A stretch of DNA of 64,000 bases. It comes from Euphorbia lathyris. Taxonomy: Eukaryota; Streptophyta; Magnoliopsida; Malpighiales; Euphorbiaceae. The DNA is taken from assembly GCF_963576675.1 (NCBI RefSeq), contig NC_088918.1:60407501-60471500 (forward strand). Reading direction: 5' to 3'. The position numbers and the translations under genes are program-made. The notes beneath the pieces were generated by a model. The model searched no databases. It was not told the DNA's origin and saw only the letters and a program-made list of their open reading frames with translations. Every line of letters begins with the position of its first letter. The stretch's first letter is position 1. This document shows positions 20,644 to 32,104 of the stretch, piece by piece.

Positions 20644-21837
20644 TTACTGGTCAGCACCCCAATGCTGAGCGTGACAGCACACCTTAGTGGTGTGTCCTTT
20701 CTTCCCACAGAAGTCACACTGAATATTCCACTGAGGATTCCATCTCTGCTGACTAATACTTCGATACTCAGTGTTCAGAGGAATATTTCTTTTATTCGGA
20801 ACCTTAAGTTGGTTCTGAATTGATATGACATCCTTTCTCAGATTCTTAGAATCTGATTGGACCTCAGAGACAAACTTTTGCATAATTTCTACATTACTAT
20901 GCAAAATTGAGGTGTCCTGGAGAATATATCGAAGGTCACTCAGTTTGACCTCCTCAACCTCGTCACATCGCCTGCTGAGTGCTCTAACCTTTTTATTACA
21001 CCTTTTGACAAGTGTGTAGAGGTCACTCAGGGCATTAACCATTTCATTTCTGAGCAAGGGTAGTGACATTACCTCAGTTGAGTGTTCCTCATTGTCAGAT
21101 GCAATGGAGGGGCCAGCATGCTCAGAAACACATGGCTCAACAAGTTCGTCAGCCATGAAACAAATCTTTGCTGACTCGGTGGCATCAGCTTCTGATGATA
21201 AAGACTCATCACTGTCGCTCCAAGTTGCCACTATTGCCTTCTTGCTGTTCTTTCTTTCTTTCCTCAGCGTGGGACAACTTGACTTGATATGGCCAGTTTG
21301 ATGACATTCAAAGCATGTAATGGGCTTTGAGCTGTCCTTCTTGTACTTACTGTCGCTGGACTCAGCTTTGTACTTATCAAACTTCTTGTAAGGCTTCTTA
21401 GAATATTTGTCATTCTTTCTGAACAGCCTTTTCATCTTTCTAGTGAACATAGCCATTTCTTCATTGTCTGTTGAGCTCCCATCAGTGGAGTCAGCTTTCA
21501 TGACAAGAGACTTTTGCTTCTTGTCTTCAGACTTTTCCTTCACCTCGAAATTCTTCATTGAGATCTCATGGGTCAGTAGTGAGCCAATGAGCTCATCATA
21601 CTTGTAGGTGGTTAAGTCTTGAGCTTCCTCAACAACAGTTTTCTTTGCTTGCCAGCTTTTAGGAAGACTCCTAAGAATCTTCTTGACTTGCTCTTCCTCA
21701 GTGAAGATCTTTCTAAGTCTCTTAAGCTCGTTGATTATGTTTGTGAACCTTGCGTTCATGTCAAAGATTCCTTCATCATCATTCATTTCAAACAGCTCAT
21801 ACAACCTCATGTGCTGGTTGACCTTGGATTCCTTCAC
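20644..21837 (-). CDS. gag: SIRE Gag, main part
   Basis: 397 residues. The capsid-like region is at 1-100 (VNQHMRLYELFEMNDDEGI, LRSLPKSWQAKKTVVEEAQDL), followed by a Lys-rich stretch. A CCHC knuckle lies near 175 (CFECHQTGHIKSSC), then an acidic linker and a coiled segment (VEEVKLSDLRYILQDTSIL). A second knuckle is at the C-terminus (CDFCGKKGHTTKVC). The true N-terminus is upstream: the same frame continues across a TAG at 21883-21885 into the next entry. Confidence 0.85.
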   Translation of the reverse strand: MKESKVNQHMRLYELFEMNDDEGIFDMNARFTNIINELKRLRKIFTEEEQVKKILRSLPKSWQAKKTVVEEAQDLTTYKYDELIGSLLTHEISMKNFEVKEKSEDKKQKSLVMKADSTDGSSTDNEEMAMFTRKMKRLFRKNDKYSKKPYKKFDKYKAESSDSKYKKDSSKPITCFECHQTGHIKSSCPTLRKERKNSKKAIVATWSDSDESLSSEADATESAKICFMADELVEPCVSEHAGPSIASDNEEHSTEVMSLPLLRNEMVNALSDLYTLVKRCNKKVRALSRRCDEVEEVKLSDLRYILQDTSILHSNVEIMQKFVSEVQSDSKNLRKDVISIQNQLKVPNKRNIPLNTEYRSISQQRWNPQWNIQCDFCGKKGHTTKVCCHAQHWGADQ

Positions 21838-21882
21838 CTTGTTGGTTCCTTCATAGGTGACCTCCAGCTTCTTCCAAATCTC

Positions 21883-22110
21883 CTACGCTGACTCACAACC
21901 TGAAATCTTATTGTATTCTGCAGCATCTAACGCACATTGAAGCATGTTTATAGCGGAAGCATGATTTTGTAGCTTCTTGAGATCATCCTCTGTCCATCTA
22001 GTCTCAGCTTTGACAACCGTTTGGCCATCAATAGTTTCAACAGGAACAAATGGGCCTTGGACTATAGATAGCCATGCACTCATATTTTTTGCCTGAATGA
22101 AATTTTTCAT
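21883..22110 (-). pseudogene. gag: SIRE Gag N-terminal part
   Basis: 75 codons: NFIQAKNMSAWLSIVQGP, TVVKAETRWTEDDLKKLQ, INMLQCALDAAEYNKIS. It ends GCESA-stop, and EIWKKLEVTYEG follows in frame, so the stop replaces Trp (TGG to TAG). This is the usual N-terminal part of SIRE Gag. Confidence 0.8.
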
Positions 22111-22281
22111 TATATTCTTCCAAAAGGTATAGTTAGACCCGAAGAATAGAGGAGGCCGAGTTATGGACAGACCCTCAGGTAAAATCTGAGTTGTCAGATT
22201 TCCTGGGAGAAACCGAGTGCTGTTCTAAGCCATAGCGGGGATCAGCTCAAGGTAGTTAAACCTTGCACAATGAGCTTTTAA

Positions 22282-22293
22282 GCTCTGATACCA
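22282..22293 (-). promoter_or_regulatory. SIRE primer binding site (initiator tRNA-Met)
   Basis: TGGTATCAGAGC on the minus strand, two bases after the LTR end CCAACA. This 12-mer is the standard plant initiator-Met primer site. Confidence 0.9.
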
Positions 22294-22295
22294 CT

Positions 22296-23498
22296 TGTTG
22301 GTCCCTTATAACCTGACAAGTTAGTTCCATGGGGGGATAGGAACTATTTAAAATTTTGTCCGTTATGGCTGACTTCTTTTCTTATGAAAAGATTTACATA
22401 GCGTCACTAAGTATATTCAAGACACAAGCTTAGTCAACTTGTGACTAAGTCTGCTTCTTTACTTGAGTCAGGAAATAGCACTTAGAGTCTATTCCTGAAC
22501 TCAGCTTCTTAGTAGACTTAACTCAGCGTGAGTTCTTTACTTAGTCAGTTTTATAGCAAGCAAAATATATTAAAGGAGTTTTAAGGGTTAGAAAGATATT
22601 ACTCATGAGACTTATCCTGGTTCGGCCTCTCCGCCTACGTCCAGTCCCCGGAACTCGTTCCGAGCTTTTTGAATTCTCTACTGAGCTCTTTAAAGGTAGA
22701 GCACGAAACCTTTTACAGATAGAAGCTGAGTATAACAAGAGTACCTTCCTCTATACCTCTACTCACTCCTATATATATTCTGAGTACTATAACCGAGTAC
22801 TCAGCCTCTCCTTTCTATTCTTCTAGAAATGATAAAGTGTTTGCCCTAAACAACAATTGCTAAGACACTTTAGATGATTGAAAATCACTCTAGACTTTTA
22901 CACAATAATTAGAAATTGGTGTAAGGCATTTGCTTTGTTTTCTCACAAAAACTTCAAGTATGAATTTGGTCAGCTTTTCAACTAATTGAAGATCTGCATC
23001 GATTGAAGCAAATGGATGACCTTTATATAATGACACTTGAGGCACTTGGTTATTTCGAATTTCGAAATAACCGTTGGAGGGAAACGGCTTCCTGTCGTTG
23101 TCACTCTAGGCGTGCTCAGCGTCGTTGGCCAATAGGATTCTTGCATCTTCTGTCTTCGTCAGTCCTCGGCAGAATGTTTCGACATTTAAGGAAAAGTCCA
23201 CAAGACATCTTCCTGTGCCTTCTGAACTTTTCCCAAAGTAGAAATACTTTGTCTAGAAGTTGATCGTTGTCTGCCGTTGTCCAGACTGCATTGGCGTCCA
23301 ACTCAACAACTTCCTCTTGAAGCTTTTGCTTCGAAGGCTTCTCGATCCTTCTTTCGCTGAGTCGTCGTTTTACTTGATATGGCTTCGTTTTGAACTCTTG
23401 GGCCGAATGGTCTTGATGTGTTGACTTGGGCTTGACTTCCACTTTAAGGGCCTTTGGGCTTTTTAATCATAATGTCTTGTAAACAATTAAACTCAACA
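22296..23498 (-). repeat. SIRE 5' LTR, about 1.2 kb
   Basis: On the minus strand the LTR ends ...GGGACCAACA just before the primer site. Its start is best placed at TGTTGAGTTTAATTG, which gives TGTTG...CAACA inverted ends. TGTTTGTTC, 11 bases further out, is an alternative. No 3' partner is in the window, so the outer end is not confirmed. Confidence 0.65.
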
Positions 23499-23589
23499 TT
23501 GAACAAACACATTAGTGTAATAAATCAAAGCATTTAAATTTAATGTGTTAGAATATTTTTATCATTACTTAAATAATTTTGTCAAATCA

Positions 23590-25111
23590 AAATCATGTGG
23601 AAAGGTGTTTCAACAATACACCGACCACCAAGCCCACAAATACTTGGAAAGTCAAAAGCAACTCCGGATCTCCATGCATGCTAGATGGTCCGCTTTCGTG
23701 GATAAGTTCCCTTACCAACTTCTTCACAAATCGGGTCAACAAAACAAAGTGGCGGATGCCTTGAGTCGAAGGATAGCTCTCTTGAAAATAGTAGCCCTGG
23801 AATTAGTGGATTTTGAGCACATCAAGGGAGAGTATGAGGAGGATCCGGACTTTGGGCTTGAATGGGAGAAGTGTAGGAGAGGTACCGAAGAGAATGGGTA
23901 TCAGCTAGTGGACGGGTTTCTCATGAGGGGTAGCCAATTGTGCCTTCCAAATACGTCCATATGAGAAAGAGTGATCCGAGAGTTACATAGAGGGGTGTTG
24001 GGGGGACACTTTGGAAGGGACAAGACCTTTGAAGCGGTTAGCTCCCGTTACTATTGGCGTAGAGTAAGGAAAGACATGGCATACATCGTGGAGCGATGTG
24101 AGGCGTGCCAAACATCCAAATGGCATGCTACTAATGCGGGATTACGTATGCACCTCCCGATCCCGGAGACTATTTGGGAAGACCTCTCCAAGGACTCAAC
24201 GGGGTATGGATTCCATCTTTGTGGTGGTGGATAGATTCTAAAAAATGGCCCACTTTATCCCGTGTAGGAAGACTAATGACGCCACTGCCATTGCCAAGTT
24301 GTTCTTCCGTGAGGTAGTGAGGCTACATGGGGTCCCAAAGAGCATAGTGTCTGATAGGGACATGAAGTTTGTAAGCCATTTTTGGCAAACTCTTTGGGCC
24401 ATTCTTGGAACGATATTGAATTTTAGCATGACGGCTCACCCCCAGATGGATGGGCAGACCGAAGCGGTAAATCGGACCTTGGGAAACTTATTGAGAAGCA
24501 AATGTCAAGACAAACCCAAGATGTGGGATTATGTGCTCGCCCAAGCCGAGTTTGCCTACAACTACGCCATGAGTTCCACTACCGGGAAGTCCCCTTTCGA
24601 GATAGTATACACCAAAGCACCCAACCACTCACTTGATTTGGGCGAAGTTCCCAAGGGGGAGAAGAAGAGTGTAGCCGCACATAACTTGGCCAACGACTAT
24701 CATAGAATGCACCAAGAAGTTCGACATAGCATTAAGGAGAAAAATAGTCGGGTCAAGACCAAGGTGGATGAACACCGAAAGGATGTATAGTTTGAGGTTG
24801 GGGATGAGGTGATGGTGTACTTGGGGAAAGAATGACTTATGCATGCTCCAAGTAGCAAGTTGAGGCCGAGGAAGTATGGTCCCTACCGGATCACGAAGAA
24901 AATTAGTGCCAATGCGTACCAATTAACCCTTCCCAATTGGCTTGGGAAAATGTCTTCTTCTTTTAACGTGCAGGATTTGAGCTTGTGGAAGCCGGATGGA
25001 TCATTGCCAACTAAGGTACCGGAGATGGAGTCCGACTCTTTCAAAGAAGGGGAGAATGATGAGGGCATCCTTTCCCTAAGCCCGAGCCCGGAACTACGAG
25101 GCGGAACATGA
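23590..25111 (+). pseudogene. pol: Ty3/gypsy pol remnant: RNase H tail and integrase
   Basis: It starts inside RNase H (YTDHQAHKYL; ARWSAFVDKFPYQLLHKSG; VADALSRR). The integrase zinc finger follows (HRGVLGGHFGRDKT ... CEACQTSK). The core has lost the segment holding its first catalytic Asp (EDLSKDSTG then MDSIFVVVDRF). The second Asp (IVSDRDMKF) and the Glu ([15 protein letters not shown]) remain. The C-terminal domain is LRPRKYGPYRITKKI. In-frame stops include TAA in DRF-stop-KMAHF, TAG after DEHRKDV and TGA after YLGKE, plus a frameshift near 23964. No chromodomain is seen, although the integrase resembles chromovirus-type elements. Confidence 0.85.
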
Positions 25112-25139
25112 GAGAATCCATCTAAGGAGGGCGAAAGCC

Positions 25140-25490
25140 AAGACAAAACAGAGAGCACATGGGGCGTGCCTAACAAGACGCGAGACGTGGCGAGTCCCGT
25201 TTCCGAAGGAGTGCCAAGAAACTCAGGGACGTGGGGCGTCCCTATTAGTACGCGGGGCGCAGGTGGCAGCTTCGAGCGAGAATCATCTCAGGAGGTCAAA
25301 CACGCGGGGCGTATGCCTATGACGCCACGCGTAGAGTCCAACCCACAGAGCCACCAAGTTTAGGAGCTCAACTACATGGGGCGTAGTCCCGAAGACACCA
25401 CGCGTAAGGAGCCTCATCGAGCGTCCCCAAGCCCAGAGACTCAAACACGTGGGGCGTAACTCTTGGGGCGCGGGGCGTACTCTACTGGAA
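25140..25490. repeat. GC-rich gggcgt/acgcc motif array
   Basis: Phrases such as acacgcggggcgtatgcc, gacgccacgcgtagagtcc, acatggggcgtagtcccgaa and cacgtggggcgtaac recur at about 45-70 bp spacing, several being partly self-complementary. The array follows the gypsy integrase and sits in otherwise AT-rich sequence. Function unknown. Confidence 0.55.
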
Positions 25491-25499
25491 GAATACTTC

Positions 25500-26150
25500 T
25501 CCTCCAAATTCTTACCAAGAGGAGACAATTGTTGTTGGTGTTATTTAATGTTTTGCCACCAACCCCTTATTACTAAACTACAATGGACTTTTTCCTTTCC
25601 CATCCTACCCTTACTCACATGTTTGCCCAAAACCCTATTCATGGGTTTTTAGTCTTTTCTCTTCTTATTTGGGAGAGTATTTAAATTCTCTTCTTTGTAA
25701 TGTTTCATAACTTTTTGATGAATTAAAACTAAAAGCCTCAATTGGAGCTTGGATTTTTAATCCTTGGGTTTACTCAACCTTCTAGTTTGAGCTAGAGAAG
25801 ATTGCACTCTTTGTTGGTTTACGATTAAAACCTCCAGTCGATTTCAATCTACATCATTTATTCATGACGCTTTCAAGTAAGATCAAGTTTACACTTACAT
25901 AACGAAAAATTTGAACAACTTGGTTTGACCGTTATATAAATATCTCATTATTTCCTAGGATTTAAGGGGTACATAAACCATTCTTTATACAATGTATGCA
26001 TCTTTTTATCAATCAAAATAAAGTGTATCTCCTTTAGAGGTTTGGGTTCAACCCTTTCGAGATTATTTCATTCAAGTTCTAGCTTGAGAAGATATGATTT
26101 TTTTGTTTATGATTGAAACTATTATTTCGTGTTCGATCCGTATCAGAATC
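25500..26150 (+). repeat. Probable degraded LTR sequence
   Basis: There is a TATA-like agagtatttaaattctc near 25672, then about 190 bp ending caatctacatca. A second similar stretch ends gatccgtatca near 26144. Both resemble the 3' part of the LTR-like sequence at 29.3-29.7 kb (gcttgagaa, tttatgattgaaa). It is probably the 3' LTR of the gypsy remnant and a second fragment. No clean pair of ends was found. Confidence 0.35.
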
Positions 26151-26159
26151 CGTCGCCTT

Positions 26160-29100
26160 AATCCTTAATTTATAAAGTCCATTGATTGGGTGGCGAAACG
26201 ACGCATTCAACGAAAATCCCTAAAAATGGTGCTTCTTGGAAATCAAAGAGTTTTATGCCTATCCACCTATAGACATGTGTCGTGTTTTGTGGAAATAAAA
26301 AATGATGGAAAGGACGTCTATAAACGAAATTTCACTTTTCATAAAGGTGACTTTAGTCTTAGGGACGTGATAGGATGTCTCACTTACTAGGAAGAAATGA
26401 GCAGGTACAATGCGAAGAACGCTATATTGTACTGGTACAAGAGTTTGAAATCTATTTCGAAAAAATACTTAACCCTTCTCAAAACTTAAAAAATCCTCAG
26501 CACCACAAATGAACGAAGCTCTAAAGAGCTTCGAACGCCAAGGACGAACATACGATATCATGCAAAATATTAGATGTACATGACGTGTGATGCAAAGAGA
26601 GCCTTCGGATCAAACCACGTTAGGATGAGTAAACACCAAGACACGTAGACTATGAGGCATTTCGAATCCATTATGAAAATATGACGCCTCCTACTCATTC
26701 ATGCTTGAAATTTAAGGAATACAACTTAGGCACATTAGAGCATCTTCAACGCATAGTGCTTTGGAGAGTGCTTGGTGTGGGTTGGATAGTGCTTAAAAGA
26801 GTACCTTGCATTGGAGAGGCAATGATTGCATACTTTTTATGGCAATATTGTCACTTTTTGACACCTTTACTATCTATTTTTTTTAATATATAAAATACAA
26901 TTAAACATATAAAATATTCTATTATTTAATATGACAACATATATACTTAAAATAAATTATACATAAAATAATAATTTGTGAGACTATATCGGTAACTTTT
27001 GGAGTTACTAAACATTCGAGCATTTAAAAAAACTGTCAAAAGTGATGTGGGTAAGAGAGAAAATAAAATATTATATTTTAGAGTGATGTGTTGAGTTTTT
27101 GATATCTTTTGAGATTGCTTGATGCCCTTATAAACTACATCGATTACAATAAACGTTCGTCATTTAGAGGTTGACACTTGTTCTCAAGAGAAGTTAGAGT
27201 GTATATCTTAATTCAATTACCGGAATTGCCCTTGACACTTTATAAATAGAACACGATATCACACAATATACATATACACATTATTTATAATTCATACTTA
27301 ATTGATTAGTATTGAACTTTCTAAACTTTCCTAACTTAAATATCGGAGTGGGATTAGGGGCACACATTCCTTCTTAATCCTTTGATTGTCTTATTTAAAT
27401 AGAAGGGATCTTAGTGGTCATTATAACATTATTCGTAAGTTCTACTATATCATAAATTATTTAGGGATAAGGTACCAAAATAAGTTTATAGTTTTTTTGG
27501 GAAGTATCAATTTAGACTCAACGTACAAAATAACATCAATACAGACTTATCGTTAAAAAAGGGTATCAATTTAGGCATCGATAATGAATTGGACATGTCA
27601 TACCTATTACTCTGTTAAGTTCTGACTTCTCCCTTCACGTACAATTGACATAATTTAAATGAGTAATATCAATGACATGTCTCGTTTCGTTGTCAATGAC
27701 TAAATTGGTACCATTTTTTAAACGTTAATCCTATATTGGTATTATTTTATACGTGAAGCCTAAATTGATATTTCACCAAAAACCATATACATATTTTGGT
27801 ATCTTATCCCAATTATTTATGTAGTAATAAAAAGGCAATATTTTAATTTATTTTTCTTAAAAAAATAAAGATAATTGAACTTATTTAGTCTACAACAATT
27901 TCATAATAAATTTTTTAAAAATAGTGATTTATCACAAGAACAAATATATTTATCAATTTGAATACTTCTCCATATATTTGTATAAATAATTAATAATGAA
28001 TTAATACAAGAAAATAAATTGTGTTACAAAAGTCAGAAAGAAGTCATACTTTGACGAGTCAAGTGGTTTTGTAAAAAATGTGACTGGTTTAAATTAAATA
28101 GATGTGTTAATATAAAAATTAGGCACATGTTAATTGGGAAATGCAAATAGGACCACGTAATTTCAATATTCAACTCCATGCCCCAGTTCAATGATTACTC
28201 AATTACAGATTATAATCAGTGAACTAATTATTTTTTATTCTATGGATATTATATTTTTCTCACAAATATAAAATGTGAAATTTTTAATTTAATCATATTT
28301 TATAAAATAATAAATATGTTAACTTCACACTATACGGACACTAGTTCATTGTCTAGTCTAGTTGATGCGTACAAAATACTACTATATCCCTCATTTGCCC
28401 ATTTTCATAATACTAATAGTGCAGAATTTGCAACATTTCAACTATATATAAGTTTGGCTTTAAATAGGAAAAAAAGTAGTAGCACTTTAATATAATTAAA
28501 TGAAAAAAGTTTGAAATCGAATGAAATTGTTCAAAATCAAATAAAAATAAAAATAAAAATAATAAAAGTTATGCAAAAACAATTTGATATAACTAAATAA
28601 AAAAATAAAAAGTATAAAACTAATTAAAATTATTTTGAAATATTAACTTCGAAAGTTATTATTTTTTTTTTTTGGTGAAATCTCCAAAATTTAATAAAAA
28701 CTACATTTAAACATGTTTATCATTGTCAACAAGGCTTACCTTTACTTGTTGTAGATTGATGTCGTCCAAACTTCAATGTAAGCTTGGTAGACCTATTTAG
28801 ATATCTCCAATGGGATTAAACAGTGAGAGGAGAGGTCGGAGTCCGATGTCGCTGTTTTGATGCTTAAGTCAGTAAGGATGCTGAGATTTAATAACTTTTA
28901 GTAAAGTAGATTTATGAAGAAGTTGTGTGTACCATATGACTTTAAGATGTCTATTTATAAGAGTTGAGAGGGATAACCTATATTTTAATAGATCTCTACG
29001 TGGTAGAGTTTTTTATGAGAGCATCCAGTTGACTACATGTGTGGAGTAGTGAGAGAAGTTGAGCCAAAAGGGCGACACACTAAGGGTAAGTGAAGGAAAT

Positions 29101-29250
29101 TCATGTGAAAAATAGATCCCACATGTCGTGTGGAAAACCCACACGCATTGTGAAATTTTAAAGACACCAGTTAATTTCTAGAAACAAAACCCACACTCCA
29201 TGTGGATTTTAGAACACTAAATGAAGCACATATGTCGTATGGACTTTTTA
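26160..29250. other. AT-rich intergenic stretch, no gene recognised
   Basis: Only short chance frames occur on both strands. A weak LTR-like relic may lie at about 27,230-27,400 (tttataaatagaac, then cttaaatatcggagtg). The rest is low-complexity A/T sequence. Confidence 0.5.
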
Positions 29251-29259
29251 AAAAGGCCA

Positions 29260-30600
29260 AACAAGTCAACTCTTTCCCTTTCTCCAACTCTCTCCTAATT
29301 ATAATTTTATCACCTCTTATTTACAATCATGTCATCGACTTATTATAAGTTTGCCACCCATTTACCACTATCCCATTTTACCCCATTTTACCTTTTAACC
29401 TTCTCTCTTTATATTTTATGTAATTTTGTCATTAGGTTTAGAGGATGATATAAATTAATCTATTTCTTTGTAATGAATAAACTCTATATCAATTAAAATA
29501 AAATTCCTCTTTGAGAGCTGTGTTAGGGTTCATCTCTTTAACAATGAGGATTTATCAATTCCTACGTGTTTAGTTCGTGAATATTTGAGGTTTCACGGCT
29601 CCTTTAAGTTTAGCTTGAGAATACCTTTGATAATTTATGATTGAAAATTATAACAGTTATCCAATCCATATCAATTGGTATAAGAGCCAATCGTTTTACT
29701 AACCTGAGACTTATTTGGCAATGGTTCAATCGAGGCTACTACAAGAATCAATGGAAGTTGCAAACAAGATTTTTAAAGATTGGCATGCCAAAATAAGGGA
29801 GTTAGACCGGGAGTTTATCGAGACAATGAGAAAGACGAGAGAAAACATGGAAAGATTACAAAAAGAAACCTAAAATACCCGACAACGATGCCTTAGAGAT
29901 CACCACAGAAGAAGAGAAGAAGGCACAATATTGTCTTTTAAAGATTCACCATCAATCTTTCCTCTTTTACACATTCAAGAGGTAAATCTTAAATTTTCAA
30001 TTTCCCATGTTGGAGTTATGGGTAATCAAATTACTAGTGAGATATTGGATGTTTGTAGTGTTAATGATGATTTAAATCCTCATTGTGAGTTTGTGGGTAA
30101 TGAAATTGTGAATGAGAATTTGAGTTCATGTATGAATGAAGAGGAAGGAGTGTTAGTATGTGGGATCATTGAGGAAGCTCAAGTTAAAAATGGTGCACAC
30201 TATCTGTTTGATGAAATGCCCACTAGAAAAAAATTCACTTATATATTTAAGGAAGGTGGGAGCCTTAATCTTGAAGAAGTGGATAGTGATTTTAAGCGCG
30301 ATAGTCACTTTGAGGAGAATGATGAAATCACTTTATGTGCGAAGGTTGGTGGCTATGGTGATGGGAGAGATGTTGGTGGGTCAATGTTGTTAGGATGTAG
30401 CATGTCATTTAGATCGGACAACTTTGCAAATGGAGTAACCAGCTTGAACTATGGGGAGGAGCGAATGGAAGTGATAAATCATGGGAAGCGAGATTGGATT
30501 GAAGAAGAGAGTAACAAATTTGAATATGATCATGAAGAAGATGAACTTGAAGAGGAGATTGATAAAGAGGATAAACATTCTGAGAATGAGCTATAAAGCA
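29260..30600 (+). mobile_element. Relic of a non-autonomous LTR element
   Basis: An LTR-like stretch ends ccaatccatatca. It is followed by ttggtataagagcc, one mismatch from the Met-type site ttggtatcagagcc (29687-29700). A start codon at 29719 gives MVQSRLLQESMEVANKIF..., then a stop and the frame of the next entry. A Gag-like start right after a primer site without pol suggests a large-derivative type element. No 3' LTR was found. Confidence 0.4.
29931..30596 (+). CDS. Unknown acidic ORF in the non-autonomous LTR relic
   Basis: 221 codons with no recognised domain. Visible features are short hydrophobic-polar stretches at 1-100 (PSIFPLLHIQEVNLKFS; DEMPTRKKFTYIFKEGG) and a strongly acidic C-terminus (DHEEDELEEEIDKEDKHSE). 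The frame lies about 230 bp after a primer-site-like sequence and a Gag-like start. It is probably the only coding part of a non-autonomous element, not a host gene, though this is inferred from position only. The internal start at this Met is uncertain, because coding sense may begin further upstream. Confidence 0.35.
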   Translation: MSFKDSPSIFPLLHIQEVNLKFSISHVGVMGNQITSEILDVCSVNDDLNPHCEFVGNEIVNENLSSCMNEEEGVLVCGIIEEAQVKNGAHYLFDEMPTRKKFTYIFKEGGSLNLEEVDSDFKRDSHFEENDEITLCAKVGGYGDGRDVGGSMLLGCSMSFRSDNFANGVTSLNYGEERMEVINHGKRDWIEEESNKFEYDHEEDELEEEIDKEDKHSENEL

Positions 30601-31225
30601 ATAATGAACTTGACTATGATGAGAGTGAGTTCAGGAAGGATTAAAGAGAGAGAGAAGGGTTCCGGGAATGATCTATGGGATGATGGTGGATTTTATCATG
30701 ATACAAATGAACTTGACTTGATTATGTTGAAGGTGATGAAATTTACCATGATGAGGATGAGTTTTGGAACAATGAATGGAACCAACACGGAGTCACTTAA
30801 TTAAATACGGAAGATCTATTCCACGAATCTTAAAAAAAGTAAAACGACCAAGATCCGAACATGCGATTCTAATATTAAAGAGGACAAATTTTTTTATAAT
30901 TGAGCAAGTAATAACTTCCTTTTTTTTATTAGCAAAAAAAAAAAAGATTCGTGGAATACATCTTCTGCATTTTTTTTTTACAACCGGATGATCAATTGAT
31001 TACATTTTATGCAAGTTTAGAGTGCTATCTGAACATTTTATACAAATTGAAAAGACTATCATTACATTTTGAAAGTTTAGGTGGTGAATCAATTTTGTTA
31101 GACAAGTTGGTGGGCAAATGATATATTAAGCCTAATTTTTAAGGGTGTTGTTAAACCCAGCCCCAAATTCCCACCCCTAGCCCCGTGAAAGGACGAAAAT
31201 ACCCTTTCATGAGTTTTGGGGAGGA

Positions 31226-31443
31226 AAAAGCTATTTTTTTTTTGCTCTCTCGACACACAGGCGTGTGGCTATCACGCCTCACCGTGTGGTCGGGCGTGAT
31301 AGCCCCACGTCTCACCGTGAGGTCGGGCGTGATAGCTACACGCCCGACCACACGGTGAGACGTGGGGCTATCACGCCCGACCACACGGTGAGGCGTGATA
31401 GCCACACGCCCGTGTGTCGGGAGAGCAAAAAAAAATAGCTTTT
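31226..31443. repeat. Near-perfect GC-rich long palindrome
   Basis: Arms of about 105 bp are centred near 31334 (gtcgggcgtg-atagcta-cacgcccgac). The sub-motif cgggcgtgatagcc recurs within each arm, and the outer ends are aaaagctatttttttt and its complement. RNA from either strand could fold into one long hairpin. Confidence 0.9.
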
Positions 31444-31649
31444 CCGCTATTGAATTTAAATCCGTAAATACTTGTTACGTAAAAAAAATTAGTCCGTTGT
31501 TGAATTAAACCCGTAAAAAAATTAGTCCGCTATTGAATTTAACCCGTAAATACCTGAATTAACAAAATTAATGTAAACATTTAACAATTTAATTAAAACG
31601 TAAATATAATTTTAAAAAAAAAAAAATTCAAAACCCCCTCGAGCGTATG

Positions 31650-31800
31650 AACATCATGCCCGAACCATAGGTCGGGCGTATGAACATCACGCCCGACCTA
31701 TGGTGCGGGCGTGATAGCCTCACGTCCGAACCACAGGTCGGGCGTGATATTCATACGCCGGAACCGTAGGTTGGGCGTGATGTTCATACGCCCGACTGCG
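31650..31800. repeat. Second GC-rich inverted repeat set
   Basis: It contains repeated gtcgggcgt.atgaacatcacg and its complement (tgttcatacgcccgac), with ggtcgggcgtgatattcatacg. It shares the gggcgt...acgccc theme with the palindrome upstream. Confidence 0.7.
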
Positions 31801-32104
31801 ATTCCAGCGTTTTTAAAAAATCACCCACAGATTCAATTTTTAAGCTTAAATCAAAAATAAAAAACGGTAAATCTTATTATTTTCGTTTTCCCTTTACGGT
31901 TGTTGTTACACTCCATGTTTTGGTTCACAAATTAGTCCGGATTTGATCAAAGAGTGTGTAAGGTATTTGAGAGGTTTTGTATTTTTTCAAATTTTAGGTA
32001 AAGGGTAGTTTGGTCTTTTTACGGGACTAGGGGGTGAGAATTCACGGCTGGTTTTAGTAACCCACATTTTTAATTATGGGTATTTACTATTTTTATGAAA
32101 GCTA

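Larger units (their letters stand above)
14381..23498 (-). mobile_element. SIRE-type Ty1/copia retrotransposon, 3' truncated
   Basis: On the minus strand the order is 5' LTR, tRNA-Met primer site, gag with zinc knuckles, protease, integrase, RT, RNase H (the copia order), then a long extra ORF in the envelope position. This layout and the Gag sequence match the SIRE/Maximus lineage. All coding parts carry stops or frameshifts. The 3' LTR is missing: the extra ORF runs into Tat tandem repeats at about 14380-14425. Confidence 0.85.
31143..32065. mobile_element. TIR element (923 bp) with internal palindromes, immediately upstream of TIM17
   Basis: The ends are inverted over about 70 bp: gggtgttgttaaacccagcc on the left, and gtgggttactaaaaccagcc when the right end is complemented. 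The 8 bp duplication atttttaa flanks it (31135-31142 and 32066-32073). The interior holds the long palindrome described next, a short tandem stretch (attagtccg.tattgaattt) at 31480-31560, and a second GC-rich inverted set at 31650-31800. No transposase is visible. An 8-9 bp duplication suggests a MULE-like or hAT-like non-autonomous element. Confidence 0.78.

Noticed and set aside
22541..22826. Short frames inside the SIRE LTR
   Set aside because: They lie in LTR sequence, overlap on both strands and show no known protein motif.
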